DNA from: Archaeoglobi archaeon JdFR-42
Lineage (GTDB): Archaea > Halobacteriota > Archaeoglobi > Archaeoglobales > JdFR-42
Reading direction: 5' to 3'
Assembly (NCBI GenBank): GCA_002010305.1
Contig: MTND01000018.1
Location: 1 to 64,000, forward strand
DNA length: 64,000 nt
Position numbers and translations under genes: made by a program. Under the pieces are notes generated by a model. The model did no database searches. It was not told the DNA's origin and saw only the letters and a list, made by a program, of their open reading frames with translations. Each line of letters begins with the position of its first letter. Position 1 is the stretch's first letter. Below are positions 1 to 10,317 of this stretch, piece by piece.

Positions 1-515
1 CCGGACCTATCATGCCTCCCAGTACCATGATTACACCTCTCTGCTGGCCTCCTGATTTTCTGTTGTAGTTATTTTGTTTTTACTTATAATCTTTTTGTTG
101 TGTCTTTTCCATCCTTTTTATATCAGTATCTTTGAAAAAAACCCTTTCACGTCCTTAAAAAAGAAGCAAATCACCTAATTTCCACTACTGGTCTATATCT
201 TATTACTAACTATAGGGCCTGTATACTCTCATAGGAGTGTGACAACAGTGTAATCCTCTTGATTTAGAGAACTTTCTTTAATTTTTATCCTAAATACCAT
301 AAGCCATATATACCTAAAATAGTGAGACTATGCGGACAGAAAGGTAAGTGCCCGGACATGAAAAATCATCCATACAGAAGAGAGATGAGGCAAAATAACC
401 CGTCATAGGTCTTGTTTGCATATAACCATATCATCTGGTAATCATGAATGGGTAAAGTTTCATCAGGAATGGGGTATCTACAATACCCCCTTAAAAAGAG
501 GAGTAATAAGGAAAT

Positions 516-600
516 GCGGGGGTTGCCGAGACAGGTCAAAGGCGCTGGCTTGAGGGGCCAGTCCCGAAGGGGTCCGAGGGTTCAAATCCCTCCCCCCGCA
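516..600 (+). tRNA. tRNA-Leu (anticodon GAG)
   Basis: Acceptor stem GCGGGGG/CCCCCGC, anticodon stem CTGGC/GCCAG with loop TTGAGGG (GAG), long variable arm (TCCCGAAGGGGT), T-arm GGTTCAAATCC; discriminator A; CCA not encoded. Confidence 0.95.
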
Positions 601-881
601 TGATTTTACTGGGAAAATTAAATAGAAAAAGCATTCATCTATTTATATGCCTAAACCAAACCTAGGGGAAGATTCAAACGATCGAGAAGAGGACTACTTA
701 CGTCTATTTGCCTTCAGAAGAGAATAGCTAGAGAAAACCACATATCCGTTTCATTTGTGATCGAGTGTGTGCAGGAGTTTTTTGTATAGATGATACAGAT
801 CCTGTATCGAGACATGAGCTTATTAAGAGGGTTCATTTCCTATTCGAGGAATAGGGGAGTTAAGCAGAAGACAATCGAAAA

Positions 882-1982
882 TTATTTTTCAGCTTTATCA
901 ATCTCGCTACCTGTTTTCCATGAAGGTGGAGTCCATATGTCTTCATCATACATTTTCTGTATCTGCTTTTCTATGACTTCCTGTCTGTATTCATCATGTT
1001 TCATTGGAGTCCTGTCCAGCCAGAGATTTTTAGGATAAATTGGTTTACCATAAATGAGCTGACAGAGTTCAGTTCTGAGGTCTTTCATCCAGTTCATTAG
1101 AGGAGAACGACTCCTGAAATCTCTTAATGCCTCTATATCTATAACTCCTGCACAATAGGAGGACCCAGCACCGTAGGAATGTCGGGATACAATTCTTCCT
1201 TTGAAGTCTACTATCATGGACCCCCCTCCAAAAGTATCAATTGGAGTTTCGGACTCCGTCGTGAGGTAATAGGTACCTAAATTAGGAGCAACCATGTAGA
1301 TGTTATTGTCTAGTGCTCTGGCTCTGTTCTGGATTTCCCATGCCTCATTCCCTACTAAAGGTTCCGGATAGGCGGGTCGACAAACAACTTCCGCCCCATT
1401 CATAGCCAGACCCCTAATGTATTCAGGATAGGACCCTTCATTAGCCAAGCAGCATCCCAGTCTTCCAATTTTTGTATCTACCACTGGAAAGAATGCCTGA
1501 AGATTTTTTCCATGTATTTTAACCCACTCGTCCCACACGTCATGGGGGCAAATGGAATGCTCAACAGGGAAAAGTGGTGAATTCTTTCTATGTCTGAGAA
1601 TCACTTTCCCTCTGGGATCGATTATAAAAGCGTTATTAAAAAATCTGTCAGGAAACTCCTCTTCCTTGGCCTTAGCTGTGGCAACTAAATATATGTTGTG
1701 CTCACTTGCGATCTCACCTAAAATATCAGTCTCTTCACCGGGGATATCTATAGCAATTTCTTTAGCATATTTGGTGTGATCCATATCGAATATCTCATCA
1801 GTAAATCCTTGTAGACCCCCCTCTGGTATAACTACCAGTTTAATTGGTAAATCTAAACTGCTCAACCAAGATGCTGCGGCTATAAGTTCTCGTATATGGT
1901 CAAGGTTTTTCTTTATTTCATTTCTCTTTCTGACACCCCAGATGGTGGGAGAAAGACCAACGGCCATATAAGGTTTGATCAT
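882..1982 (-). CDS. Carbon-nitrogen hydrolase (nitrilase superfamily, aliphatic amidase/formamidase-like)
   Basis: 366 aa ORF with nitrilase Glu-Lys-Cys signature segments (VIPEGG, LRHRKN, GCCLANEG). Confidence 0.85.
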   Translation of the reverse strand: MIKPYMAVGLSPTIWGVRKRNEIKKNLDHIRELIAAASWLSSLDLPIKLVVIPEGGLQGFTDEIFDMDHTKYAKEIAIDIPGEETDILGEIASEHNIYLVATAKAKEEEFPDRFFNNAFIIDPRGKVILRHRKNSPLFPVEHSICPHDVWDEWVKIHGKNLQAFFPVVDTKIGRLGCCLANEGSYPEYIRGLAMNGAEVVCRPAYPEPLVGNEAWEIQNRARALDNNIYMVAPNLGTYYLTTESETPIDTFGGGSMIVDFKGRIVSRHSYGAGSSYCAGVIDIEALRDFRSRSPLMNWMKDLRTELCQLIYGKPIYPKNLWLDRTPMKHDEYRQEVIEKQIQKMYDEDIWTPPSWKTGSEIDKAEK

Positions 1983-2215
1983 TTCTAAATCACCAGTAAA
2001 AAATTGATGGTTAATAAATATAAATTTTGCTTTGTGTTAGGGTGGAAAACATAGAGGATACATCCTAGAACTTGATAAAATGTTAAGTGAGACGATTGTT
2101 TCGATGATAAATATGATTTTCAGAGAGTGCGAATAACTTTATCTTTCGAAATGTATAAATACGAAAATTTACATCATAGTTAATCATTTTAAACAGTGTA
2201 AAAGAAGGTATAAAC

Positions 2216-3481
2216 ATGCTTGGAGATAAGAATATCACGAGAAATATAACGAGAAGAAGTTTCGTAAAAGGAGTTGTAGCTGGTGGAGCCATTCTTATTG
2301 GGTCTTCTCTCCTTGGATGTGCAGAGAAAAAACCAACCCCCACACCTACACCAAAGCCAACACCACCAAAAGAGTCGATCAAAATAGGGTTCCTCGGGCC
2401 ATTGAGCGGTCCCTTTACACCCTGGGGAGACTCACACCTTAAAGGAGCTCAGATGGCAGTTGAAGAAATAAATGCTAATGGTGGAGTACTGGGCAGACCC
2501 ATAGAACTGGTGGTTAGAGATAGCAAAGGAAAGCCTAATGAAGCGGCAATCTTATTTGAAGAGCTGGTTTACCAAGAAAAAATTGTTGCCATTGTAGGTC
2601 CTGTTCCCAGTGATGTTGGGCTGGCAGTAGCAAGAAAATCGGATGAACTGAAAGTTCCTGTTTTACTTCATAAGGCTGCAAGTGAAAAGATCCTGACAAA
2701 GGATAGTCGGTACACTTTCAGAACAGCAGAATTGCCTGCTCAATTACTCATGCAAGGTTTTGCCAAGTATGTAAAATCGAAGGGCTTTTCCAGGATTGGA
2801 GCTATAGTGGCTGATTACGAATGGGGACATGCAATAAAGGGAGGTATAGAAGAATACATCGCCACTCTTCCAGATGTCCAGTTGCAGATTGAGGTTGCTC
2901 CAGTAAGAGAAGCAGACTTCACTCCATATCTAAGGAAAATGAGTGATCTGGATCCAGAGTTGATTATAGCTACGGGCCATCCCCCTGGCACTGCGAAAAT
3001 TACCAAGCAAGGTCTGGAGTTGGGATTAAAAGCCAAGTATCTTGGAATAGCTTTTCCAAAGAAAGTTCTGGAGTCAGCATTGGGAGAGAAGGTTACTGAA
3101 GGATTTCTTACGCATGCCACTGTAGACTTTAACGCTCAAGAGTTTACAAAGTTGGCAGAGAAGTTCGTTGCTAAGTATGGAGAAGAACTGGACTTTGAAA
3201 GCACAACAGGATATGTAAATATAGAGCATATTGCTTGGGCTATAGAACAGGCTGGATCGACCAATCCAGAAGATGTAGCAAGTGCAATTAGAAATGGAAG
3301 CTATGAAACTCCACTGTTTGTTTATCCATTCGCATATGCAGAATGGGGTGACTTGAAAGAAATGAAGGTAGTGATTATCTCTTTCAAACCTGGACCACCA
3401 CCATACTATCCAGATGCGATCTCTCATGTTGAGGTGGAGTTCATATCACCACCTCTCACTCCACAAGAACCTCAAGCGTAA
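2216..3481 (+). CDS. ABC transporter substrate-binding protein, branched-chain amino acid/amide type (LivK-like), Tat lipoprotein
   Basis: Twin-arginine signal (RRSFVKG) followed by lipobox (LLGC), Pro/Thr linker, then IKIGFLGPLSGPFTPWGDSHLKGAQMAVEEINANGG typical of type I periplasmic binding proteins. Confidence 0.88.
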   Translation: MLGDKNITRNITRRSFVKGVVAGGAILIGSSLLGCAEKKPTPTPTPKPTPPKESIKIGFLGPLSGPFTPWGDSHLKGAQMAVEEINANGGVLGRPIELVVRDSKGKPNEAAILFEELVYQEKIVAIVGPVPSDVGLAVARKSDELKVPVLLHKAASEKILTKDSRYTFRTAELPAQLLMQGFAKYVKSKGFSRIGAIVADYEWGHAIKGGIEEYIATLPDVQLQIEVAPVREADFTPYLRKMSDLDPELIIATGHPPGTAKITKQGLELGLKAKYLGIAFPKKVLESALGEKVTEGFLTHATVDFNAQEFTKLAEKFVAKYGEELDFESTTGYVNIEHIAWAIEQAGSTNPEDVASAIRNGSYETPLFVYPFAYAEWGDLKEMKVVIISFKPGPPPYYPDAISHVEVEFISPPLTPQEPQA

Positions 3482-3818
3482 CATAATCTGTCTTTGATCT
3501 TGGATAGATACAGCTATACCCGTGAGGAGTATAGAGAATTCTCGGAGTAATAATATTATTTTATTATCTTTATAATAATTTTTTATAACATTTAAAAGAC
3601 CATATCTACTTGCTGAGGGAAAAAATAGCAAAATCATATGGATGTGAAAAAGGATAAGAGACTAAGTTTTTTACATACCCTCATTGGAAAAGCAGTGAAA
3701 GACTGGAGTGAGAAGAACTAGAGATACGATCAACATTGCAGTAAGAGACTAGAAATCAAACAAGTGCGTTTAAGATCGAGTGTAAACATATATTAAACAA
3801 AACCACTCATACATCCAT

Positions 3819-4331
3819 GTGAAAAGGAGATATATCTATGCGAGTATAGTTATCATAGCGATTATGGCAATAACAGGTATTTACGCGTTCTCGCAACCGT
3901 CAGAACTATCCTATTTCCCCGAAAAGATATCAGATTTCACTCTGGAAAAAAAGCTTAAAGGAGAGACAGCGGTTAACGAAATACAAAGGATACATCAAGG
4001 AGAATTTTCAATTTTTGATGGATATGTATTAACTTACCGAAAAGGAACAGAAAGAGCATATGTATGGATAGGTGAGGTTGATTCTCCCTCAAGTGCTGAA
4101 ATTCTTCTTAATGAAATGAGCTCAAAAGTTACATCAACTGGAATGTTTACAGACAAGACAGTAAGAGAATATCCATGGAATGATATGGTGATAACCGTCT
4201 ACACTGTGAAAGGAATGGGATTGCATTACTACTATCAGCTAGATCGATATATCATCTGGATAACAGTTCCTGAAGAATCTCTCTTTATGTCTTTTTTTAA
4301 GGAAGTCAATACTTTTCTTGAGAACGAATAG
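3819..4331 (+). CDS. Hypothetical membrane-anchored/secreted protein
   Basis: 170 aa ORF with N-terminal hydrophobic segment (YASIVIIAIMAITGIYAF); no family recognised. Confidence 0.6.
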   Translation: MKRRYIYASIVIIAIMAITGIYAFSQPSELSYFPEKISDFTLEKKLKGETAVNEIQRIHQGEFSIFDGYVLTYRKGTERAYVWIGEVDSPSSAEILLNEMSSKVTSTGMFTDKTVREYPWNDMVITVYTVKGMGLHYYYQLDRYIIWITVPEESLFMSFFKEVNTFLENE

Positions 4332-4448
4332 CCTTTCGGCTTGAAGTATCAACTACCTTCAACAAGAGAGTGTTATATAGGAGTGTACCCAAACAACCGA
4401 ATGAATTTTACAGAACACTCTCATATTGATGAATTAATAAAAAAGGTT

Positions 4449-5057
4449 TCAACGGGATAGAAACTCTTTCTCAAACAGAGTTAAGCTGTCCTCAGGCTTG
4501 TACAGTACGTAAGCGATAGCAAATATCAGAACTGCAATGACCACGACAGCATACTTTATCACTCTCATATTAACCCGATCCAGCCTTCCGAATATCCTAG
4601 TTCGAATTCCAGCATTCTGAGAGATCTCTAACATCATTGTGATTCCAACCATATTAGATAGCACTCCTACCAGCAATAGAAGGGGTGTGTAGTTCGAGAG
4701 GGTAGTCGCAAAGGCTGACAGGCCTAAAAAAGGCAATACGTCAGTAATATGGTGAGCACAGCATGCTACCATTGAGCCTGTAGAAACACCACCAGAAGCT
4801 GTGACCATCCTGCCTGCTTGAGCGTCACAGATATTTGAACTCCTGACAAACATGAACAATCCTACCTGGATCCCAAAGCCAATTGCAAGAGGAATTATAA
4901 GATACCAGTAGTTGGTTAGTTGAATGATTGCATGTTCGACTGATGCGGTCAGCGAATTTATTCCAAAGTAGAATAGAAACAGAACTACTGCTGAAAAAAT
5001 CCCTGCAATAACAGGCTTATGACTCCCTACCCCTGTCTTATTCATCTCGTTTTCCAT
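4449..5057 (-). CDS. Uncharacterised polytopic membrane protein with CCAHH motif
   Basis: 202 aa, multiple TM segments, distinctive GSMVACCAHHITDVLPFLG; overlaps upstream ORF by 16 bp (operon). Confidence 0.7.
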   Translation of the reverse strand: MENEMNKTGVGSHKPVIAGIFSAVVLFLFYFGINSLTASVEHAIIQLTNYWYLIIPLAIGFGIQVGLFMFVRSSNICDAQAGRMVTASGGVSTGSMVACCAHHITDVLPFLGLSAFATTLSNYTPLLLLVGVLSNMVGITMMLEISQNAGIRTRIFGRLDRVNMRVIKYAVVVIAVLIFAIAYVLYKPEDSLTLFEKEFLSR

Positions 5058-5515
5058 ACAAATTCCCTATCAAACTCAATTCCTTTGATGACCAGCCTGA
5101 AGGTTTTATCTTTCTTGCTCAGTATTAAATTCCCGTTTTCGTCGATCTTCTGAAACTCCAGCACACCTGATCTGTGATGACCCCATGAACGGTCACTTTC
5201 TGTCCATCTAATGGGCTTATAAACGTTCCCTTCTCCATCCTGAAGATAAGAGAGTTCTAAAAGATCATATATGAAGAGATCACCACTGTGTGTATTCATC
5301 TGAATATAAAAGGCAAAAGAGTTAGGAAACTGATCCTCATATTTTGGATTGAGATAGGTGGCTATTATCTGTATACCTCTCCCTTTACTGATCTTCGTCA
5401 TATCTTCTTCAGCCACTCTTGCCGAGCCTGAATCTCCAGGCATGAGATATAAAGCCAGAATCAATAAGACTGCAATTCCTGCAATTACGCCATAATATTC
5501 CTTCTTTATTTTCAT
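5042..5515 (-). CDS. Hypothetical secreted/membrane-anchored protein
   Basis: 157 aa, N-terminal TM; translationally coupled to the CCAHH membrane protein. Confidence 0.6.
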   Translation of the reverse strand: MKIKKEYYGVIAGIAVLLILALYLMPGDSGSARVAEEDMTKISKGRGIQIIATYLNPKYEDQFPNSFAFYIQMNTHSGDLFIYDLLELSYLQDGEGNVYKPIRWTESDRSWGHHRSGVLEFQKIDENGNLILSKKDKTFRLVIKGIEFDREFVWKTR

Positions 5516-5742
5516 GTTTTCACCTACTGTAAATAGTCAATGTTATGTCTTGCTATCTAAACTATCCTCAAAAAGATGATTTTTCTTGCCATTTATGAAC
5601 AAATCTCACTCAGGATCGTTTACTTAACCCAATCATATGTCTTAGGAGATCTCAAGAAATAATAACCCATAATCAAATTTTTTAACATGATGTATGTCCA
5701 ATAAAGTTTATATCTTTCCAGATAAATTCAAATTTCGGTTAC

Positions 5743-6789
5743 ATGTCACACGGAGATAAAGCTATTACCTTAGCTAAACAACTTGGAGTTGATATAGCTG
5801 TAATAAAAGACTTTAGCTCCAATGTAAATCCGTTTCCACCTACTGATGTCATTGACTTCCTTGTTGAAAAAGCTGATTTGGTCAGGCATTACCCCGACAA
5901 CACATATGAGTCGGTTGTTGAAATTATCTCAAGAGTATTTGAGACTCCAAAATCAAGAATAATCTTAGGAAATGGATCCATCGAATTGATCAAGTTTTTC
6001 TTTTTGCTTAATGCTGGGAAAAAAGTTCTTCTGCCATATCCTAGTTTCACAGAATACGAAAGATTCGCATCCATATACGGTCTCAGAATGTTGCGAGCAA
6101 ATGTCTGCTCATTCCATAACCCTGATTTTTTTACTTCTGTAAGTGCAAATGCTGTTGTTCTGTGCAATCCCAACAACCCCACAGGAGATTTGATTCCTGC
6201 TGATGTCATAGAAGAAATCGTCAAAAAATGCGAGATGAGAGATATCATGATGCTGATAGACGGAGCATATATGGACTTCATTCCAGAACAAAGGGAATAC
6301 GATTTTTTACTGGATTACGAGCATGTAATGGTAACAAGGTCCCTCACCAAAATACTGGCACTTCCAGGATTGAGAGTTGGGTATGGTTTCGCTTCTAAAA
6401 AAGTAGCAAGGAAAATTCAGTCCATCCGAGACCCATGGAATCTGAACATCCTGGCCCAGGAAGTTTTAATGGAGTATATGCCCAGATTGTCTGAGATAAC
6501 TGAACAAACTTCGAGGAAGGTATCAAAATTGAGGGACGAGTTCATAAAAGATATGAATAACATTTCTTTCGCTCATCCCCTGAATAGCAAGGCAAACTTC
6601 TTCCTTACAAAACTGGATTTTGATTCAGAACAGCTTGAATACAGATTGATGGAACGAGGAATACTAATCAGGCGGTGTAATGATTTCTTCGGTCTGGATG
6701 ACAGCTTTATCAGGTTGTGTGTCAGGAAAAAAGAGGATAATACGGCTTTTATTAGAATTCTTTCTGGACTTTCGAGACAGGGGGTATAA
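5743..6789 (+). CDS. PLP-dependent aminotransferase, CobD/HisC-like (threonine-phosphate decarboxylase type)
   Basis: Starts MSHGD with FSSNVNPFPP, LGNGSIELI, NPNNPTGDL, SLTKILALPGLRVGY (PLP lysine region). Confidence 0.82.
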   Translation: MSHGDKAITLAKQLGVDIAVIKDFSSNVNPFPPTDVIDFLVEKADLVRHYPDNTYESVVEIISRVFETPKSRIILGNGSIELIKFFFLLNAGKKVLLPYPSFTEYERFASIYGLRMLRANVCSFHNPDFFTSVSANAVVLCNPNNPTGDLIPADVIEEIVKKCEMRDIMMLIDGAYMDFIPEQREYDFLLDYEHVMVTRSLTKILALPGLRVGYGFASKKVARKIQSIRDPWNLNILAQEVLMEYMPRLSEITEQTSRKVSKLRDEFIKDMNNISFAHPLNSKANFFLTKLDFDSEQLEYRLMERGILIRRCNDFFGLDDSFIRLCVRKKEDNTAFIRILSGLSRQGV

Positions 6790-7965
6790 ATGAAAATCCT
6801 CATAGTCGGTGCAGGTCCAGCTGGCTCTATAGCTGGAAGATACCTTGCAAAGGCCGATATGGACGTGACAATCATAGAAGAACATGGAGTTCCCGGTTTT
6901 CCGGTGCAGTGTGCTGGCTTGATAAGCGAAAAATGCATCAGATTGACTGGAATCAACATCAAAAAAGTTACTGAAAATATCATAGATGGTATGTGTGTTC
7001 ATGGCCCCTCTGGAAGATACATTGAACTCCGTTCAAAACACAATAAAGGTTATGTGATCGAACGCAAACTATTTGACCAAGAATTACTTAAGGTGGCTAT
7101 TAAAAAAGGTGCCAAAATTAAGGTTAAAACAAGATTTGTGGATGCATCAAACGGTAAAGCAAGGATCATTTCGTCAGGAACAGAACAAACAGATAATTAT
7201 GATATTCTGCTTGGCTGTGATGGTGTTCAGTCCACTGTGGCCAAGCAAACTGGTTTCAATCATAGCTACAAAGTGTTTTCTGGTGCTCAGATCGAGGGAA
7301 GATTTGAATGCCACGACCGACATATGGTAGAGCTTTTCTTTGGTTCTTCCGCTTCACCAGATTTTTTTGGATATGCAATCCCTATAAATGAGGAGATTGC
7401 AAGAATCGGGGTGGTTGCAGGGGAGAGGGCACATATATACCTGAAAAAAATGCTTGAGTCCCATAAAGGAATTGACAATAGGTTTAGAGGCTCACATCTT
7501 GAAATAAATGTAGGAGGTATCCCCATCGGGCTCATGGAGCGACTGGTTGATCCAGAAAAAAGGGTGATGTTGATAGGAGATAGCGCTGGGCAGGTGAAAC
7601 CTTATACAGGAGGTGGGATCTATTACGGAGCCCTAGGAGCTAAATTTGCCTGTGAGGCAATTACTAAATTCAGAGATTCTGGCGATCCAGATGCCTTGAT
7701 AAACTATGAGCAAGGATTTATTGAAGAAGTGGGTAAGGAGTTAGAGACAGGTATGCGGCTTCTTGCCTTATACTCGTCACTAACAGATGATGACTACGAT
7801 ACCATAATAGAGATCCTGTCTCAAGAAAGTATTAAAAACCTTATTTCTGAAAAGGGAGATATGGATCGTCCCTCTACACTGGTACGAGAACTACCTCAGC
7901 TGTTACGCAACTTCAAATACATAAAACTAATGGGGAAAATAGCCAGACATTTCCTTATTTCATGA
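6790..7965 (+). CDS. Geranylgeranyl reductase family FAD-dependent oxidoreductase
   Basis: N-terminal FAD motif KILIVGAGPAGSIAGRYLA, VMLIGDSAGQVKPYTGGGIYYG motif; directly abuts the CobD-like gene. Confidence 0.88.
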   Translation: MKILIVGAGPAGSIAGRYLAKADMDVTIIEEHGVPGFPVQCAGLISEKCIRLTGINIKKVTENIIDGMCVHGPSGRYIELRSKHNKGYVIERKLFDQELLKVAIKKGAKIKVKTRFVDASNGKARIISSGTEQTDNYDILLGCDGVQSTVAKQTGFNHSYKVFSGAQIEGRFECHDRHMVELFFGSSASPDFFGYAIPINEEIARIGVVAGERAHIYLKKMLESHKGIDNRFRGSHLEINVGGIPIGLMERLVDPEKRVMLIGDSAGQVKPYTGGGIYYGALGAKFACEAITKFRDSGDPDALINYEQGFIEEVGKELETGMRLLALYSSLTDDDYDTIIEILSQESIKNLISEKGDMDRPSTLVRELPQLLRNFKYIKLMGKIARHFLIS

Positions 7966-7997
7966 ATAGATAGGAAAAAACATCGTGAGGAGCTTGC

Positions 7998-9119
7998 ATG
8001 CACTTGAAAACAAAAAAATTTCTGCTTCTGACTACTTCTTTGGGGTGGTTCACTATATTCTCGTCAAGAATTATCCTTACTCCTTCTTTACCCTCAATAA
8101 TTTCTGAATTCTCAATTCCGTATTCCATGGCCGGACTTCTGACCACAGCCATTCTGATTACATACAGTCTGACCCAAATACCCTCGGGAATACTGTCTGA
8201 CAGATTCGGTCAAATTCGTCTTATAGTCATTTCCTTTACAATGACAGCGACATCTCTGATACTTATCGTGACTTCCTCTGACTACTTTCACCTCTTCCTC
8301 TCAATGCTTTTCTTGGGATTTGCGTCTGGCATCTATTATCCTGCTTCAGTTTCCTTGATAGCTCACAACTTTGAGAAAAGAGGGAAAGCACTCAGTTACA
8401 ACGACCTGGCATTAAATCTAGGGGGGATTATGCTTCCTATTATAGCTGGGTTTATCATCCTCCAATGGGGATGGAGAGAGATTTTTCTCATACCTCTGAT
8501 CCTAACTCTGATAGTCACGTCCATGTTCATATACATGAGGAGTTACTCAAAGAAGGTCGAGAGGACTGGAGAAGCCCTATTCTCAATAACTCGGCCAATA
8601 TTGCTGATAACTTTTGCTTACATTCTGATCAATTCTTTTTACTGGGGTGTAGCCGTATTTCTACCCACATACGCTAGATTTTTGAATTTTAATGTGGTAT
8701 TATCCTCAGCAATAGCTTCCATACCCTTTGTTGGAGGATTCGTAGGTAATCTGATTTTCGGGAATCTTTCAGATACGATGGGGAGAAAAAAGGTCATAAC
8801 CATGCTGTTTATTTTTGGAGCCTTCTTCGTTTTTATACTATCCACTGGTAGCAGATTTCTTCTTTTCCCAGTTGTGCTGTTATTTGGAGTCGTTACTTTA
8901 CCCTGTTTCCCCATAATATTCGCTTATGTATCCGATATCGCCCCACAAGATAAAATGGGATCTACTCTCGGATTTGTAAATGCAATAGGAAGTTTTATCG
9001 GCTCTACCTCCCCCTTTATTTCAGGATATATCATCGATATTGCAGGTTTCAAATATTATGTATATTTTAATGCGATGCTCCCCATACTTGCATTACTCAT
9101 ACTACGTCGGATCCGTTAA
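7998..9119 (+). CDS. MFS transporter
   Basis: 373 aa, about 12 TM, GILSDRFGQIRLI and GNLSDTMGRKKVI MFS motifs. Confidence 0.88.
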   Translation: MHLKTKKFLLLTTSLGWFTIFSSRIILTPSLPSIISEFSIPYSMAGLLTTAILITYSLTQIPSGILSDRFGQIRLIVISFTMTATSLILIVTSSDYFHLFLSMLFLGFASGIYYPASVSLIAHNFEKRGKALSYNDLALNLGGIMLPIIAGFIILQWGWREIFLIPLILTLIVTSMFIYMRSYSKKVERTGEALFSITRPILLITFAYILINSFYWGVAVFLPTYARFLNFNVVLSSAIASIPFVGGFVGNLIFGNLSDTMGRKKVITMLFIFGAFFVFILSTGSRFLLFPVVLLFGVVTLPCFPIIFAYVSDIAPQDKMGSTLGFVNAIGSFIGSTSPFISGYIIDIAGFKYYVYFNAMLPILALLILRRIR

Positions 9120-10245
9120 TGGATAGAGATTCTCCGATACACACGTAGATATCCTTACACTCCATAATTCGTGATATTGACACCCATTCTGAATCCGAGT
9201 GGCTAGCACCAGCTTCTCCAGGCCCAATGATTATGGTAGGGATATGCGCCAGATTTATCAGATAATCTGCATCAGTATGTCCAAGTTTGAAAACTCTTTT
9301 TGGAGAATAACCACATAACCTCTCTATACACTGGGAGGCAATCTTTTCGATAGTGGTGTTTTCACCAACGTATGATGGATAAGATACATATGCCAGCTCT
9401 GCATCTACCCCCTCTGGAAGGAGTTGCTTTATTCTTTTATAAAAACTCTCAGGTAACACACATGGGGTGATCCTGGCATCCACATGAGCCACACATTCGT
9501 TAGGCTGCACATTATTGGCAATGCTATTGGAATGGATCTCAGAAATAGTTATATCGTCCTCTACCACAACACCATCACATACTCTGCATTGATGTCTTGG
9601 CATGGACACTATCCGCTCAATAGCCTGAGCCATCAATATGATGGCATTACTCCCTTTTTTCTCCCCAGAAGTAGAAACTTCAGACCCCTTAGCCCTCAAC
9701 ACAATCTCTAATCGGCCTCTGGAACCAATTCCGATGGCAAATCTGTCTCCATAATATCCAACGGAAGGCTCGCCCAACACAGCAAATTTTGCTTTCAATC
9801 CTTTTTTAACAAGTTTGTAGGTTCCTTTGGCATCTGTTTTGGCAAGCTCCTCCCCAGAGACTCCGGTGAAGATTACTCCTTCCACTCCTTTATCTGCAAG
9901 TTCTTTCATGGCAATCATCATACATGCTAAAGAACTCTTTGAGTCAGAGGCCCCCCTTCCTATGATCTTTCCATTTTTTTCAACAGGGTTTAATCCAGCA
10001 GATCCAGAAGGTGGTACAGTATCCATATGAGAATTAAACAGCAACGTATAGGGTTTTTTCCCAAGAGAGCATACTACATTGGTATCTTCTACTATTCGAG
10101 CAGATAGACCATTACTTTCGAACCAGTCAACCATAAAAGAGGCTATCTCACTCTCATTTCCACTTATACTTTCTATACTTATCAGCTTTTTTGTCAGGAT
10201 CACTGGATCATTCATTACAGTGTTGACTCCCCGATGCTTTTTCAA
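9097..10245 (-). CDS. M20 family metallopeptidase, LysK/ArgE-type deacetylase ([LysW]-lysine/ornithine hydrolase-like)
   Basis: LLFNSHMDTVPP, GRGASDSKSSLACM, GVSGEE motifs; HTDADYL. Start may be the internal Met (MNDPVIL) rather than MKKHRGVNTV. Confidence 0.8.
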   Translation of the reverse strand: MKKHRGVNTVMNDPVILTKKLISIESISGNESEIASFMVDWFESNGLSARIVEDTNVVCSLGKKPYTLLFNSHMDTVPPSGSAGLNPVEKNGKIIGRGASDSKSSLACMMIAMKELADKGVEGVIFTGVSGEELAKTDAKGTYKLVKKGLKAKFAVLGEPSVGYYGDRFAIGIGSRGRLEIVLRAKGSEVSTSGEKKGSNAIILMAQAIERIVSMPRHQCRVCDGVVVEDDITISEIHSNSIANNVQPNECVAHVDARITPCVLPESFYKRIKQLLPEGVDAELAYVSYPSYVGENTTIEKIASQCIERLCGYSPKRVFKLGHTDADYLINLAHIPTIIIGPGEAGASHSDSEWVSISRIMECKDIYVCIGESLSINGSDVV

Positions 10246-10294
10246 TCCCTGAAACTTCTTGGATTTAAGGCTTTCGCTGGTAAATACTTAAAAT

Positions 10295-10317
10295 ATTGTA
10301 AATCTTTGATTTACAAT
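10295..10317. promoter_or_regulatory. Perfect palindrome ATTGTAAATC-TTT-GATTTACAAT
   Basis: 10-bp perfect arms with 3-nt spacer, about 50 bp upstream of the LysK-like gene; related sites elsewhere in the window. Confidence 0.6.

Noticed and set aside
1-28. Possible start of a minus-strand gene running off the window (ATGGTACTGGGAGGCATGATAGGTCCGG preceded by AGGAGG)
   Set aside because: Only 9 codons visible; cannot support a product call.
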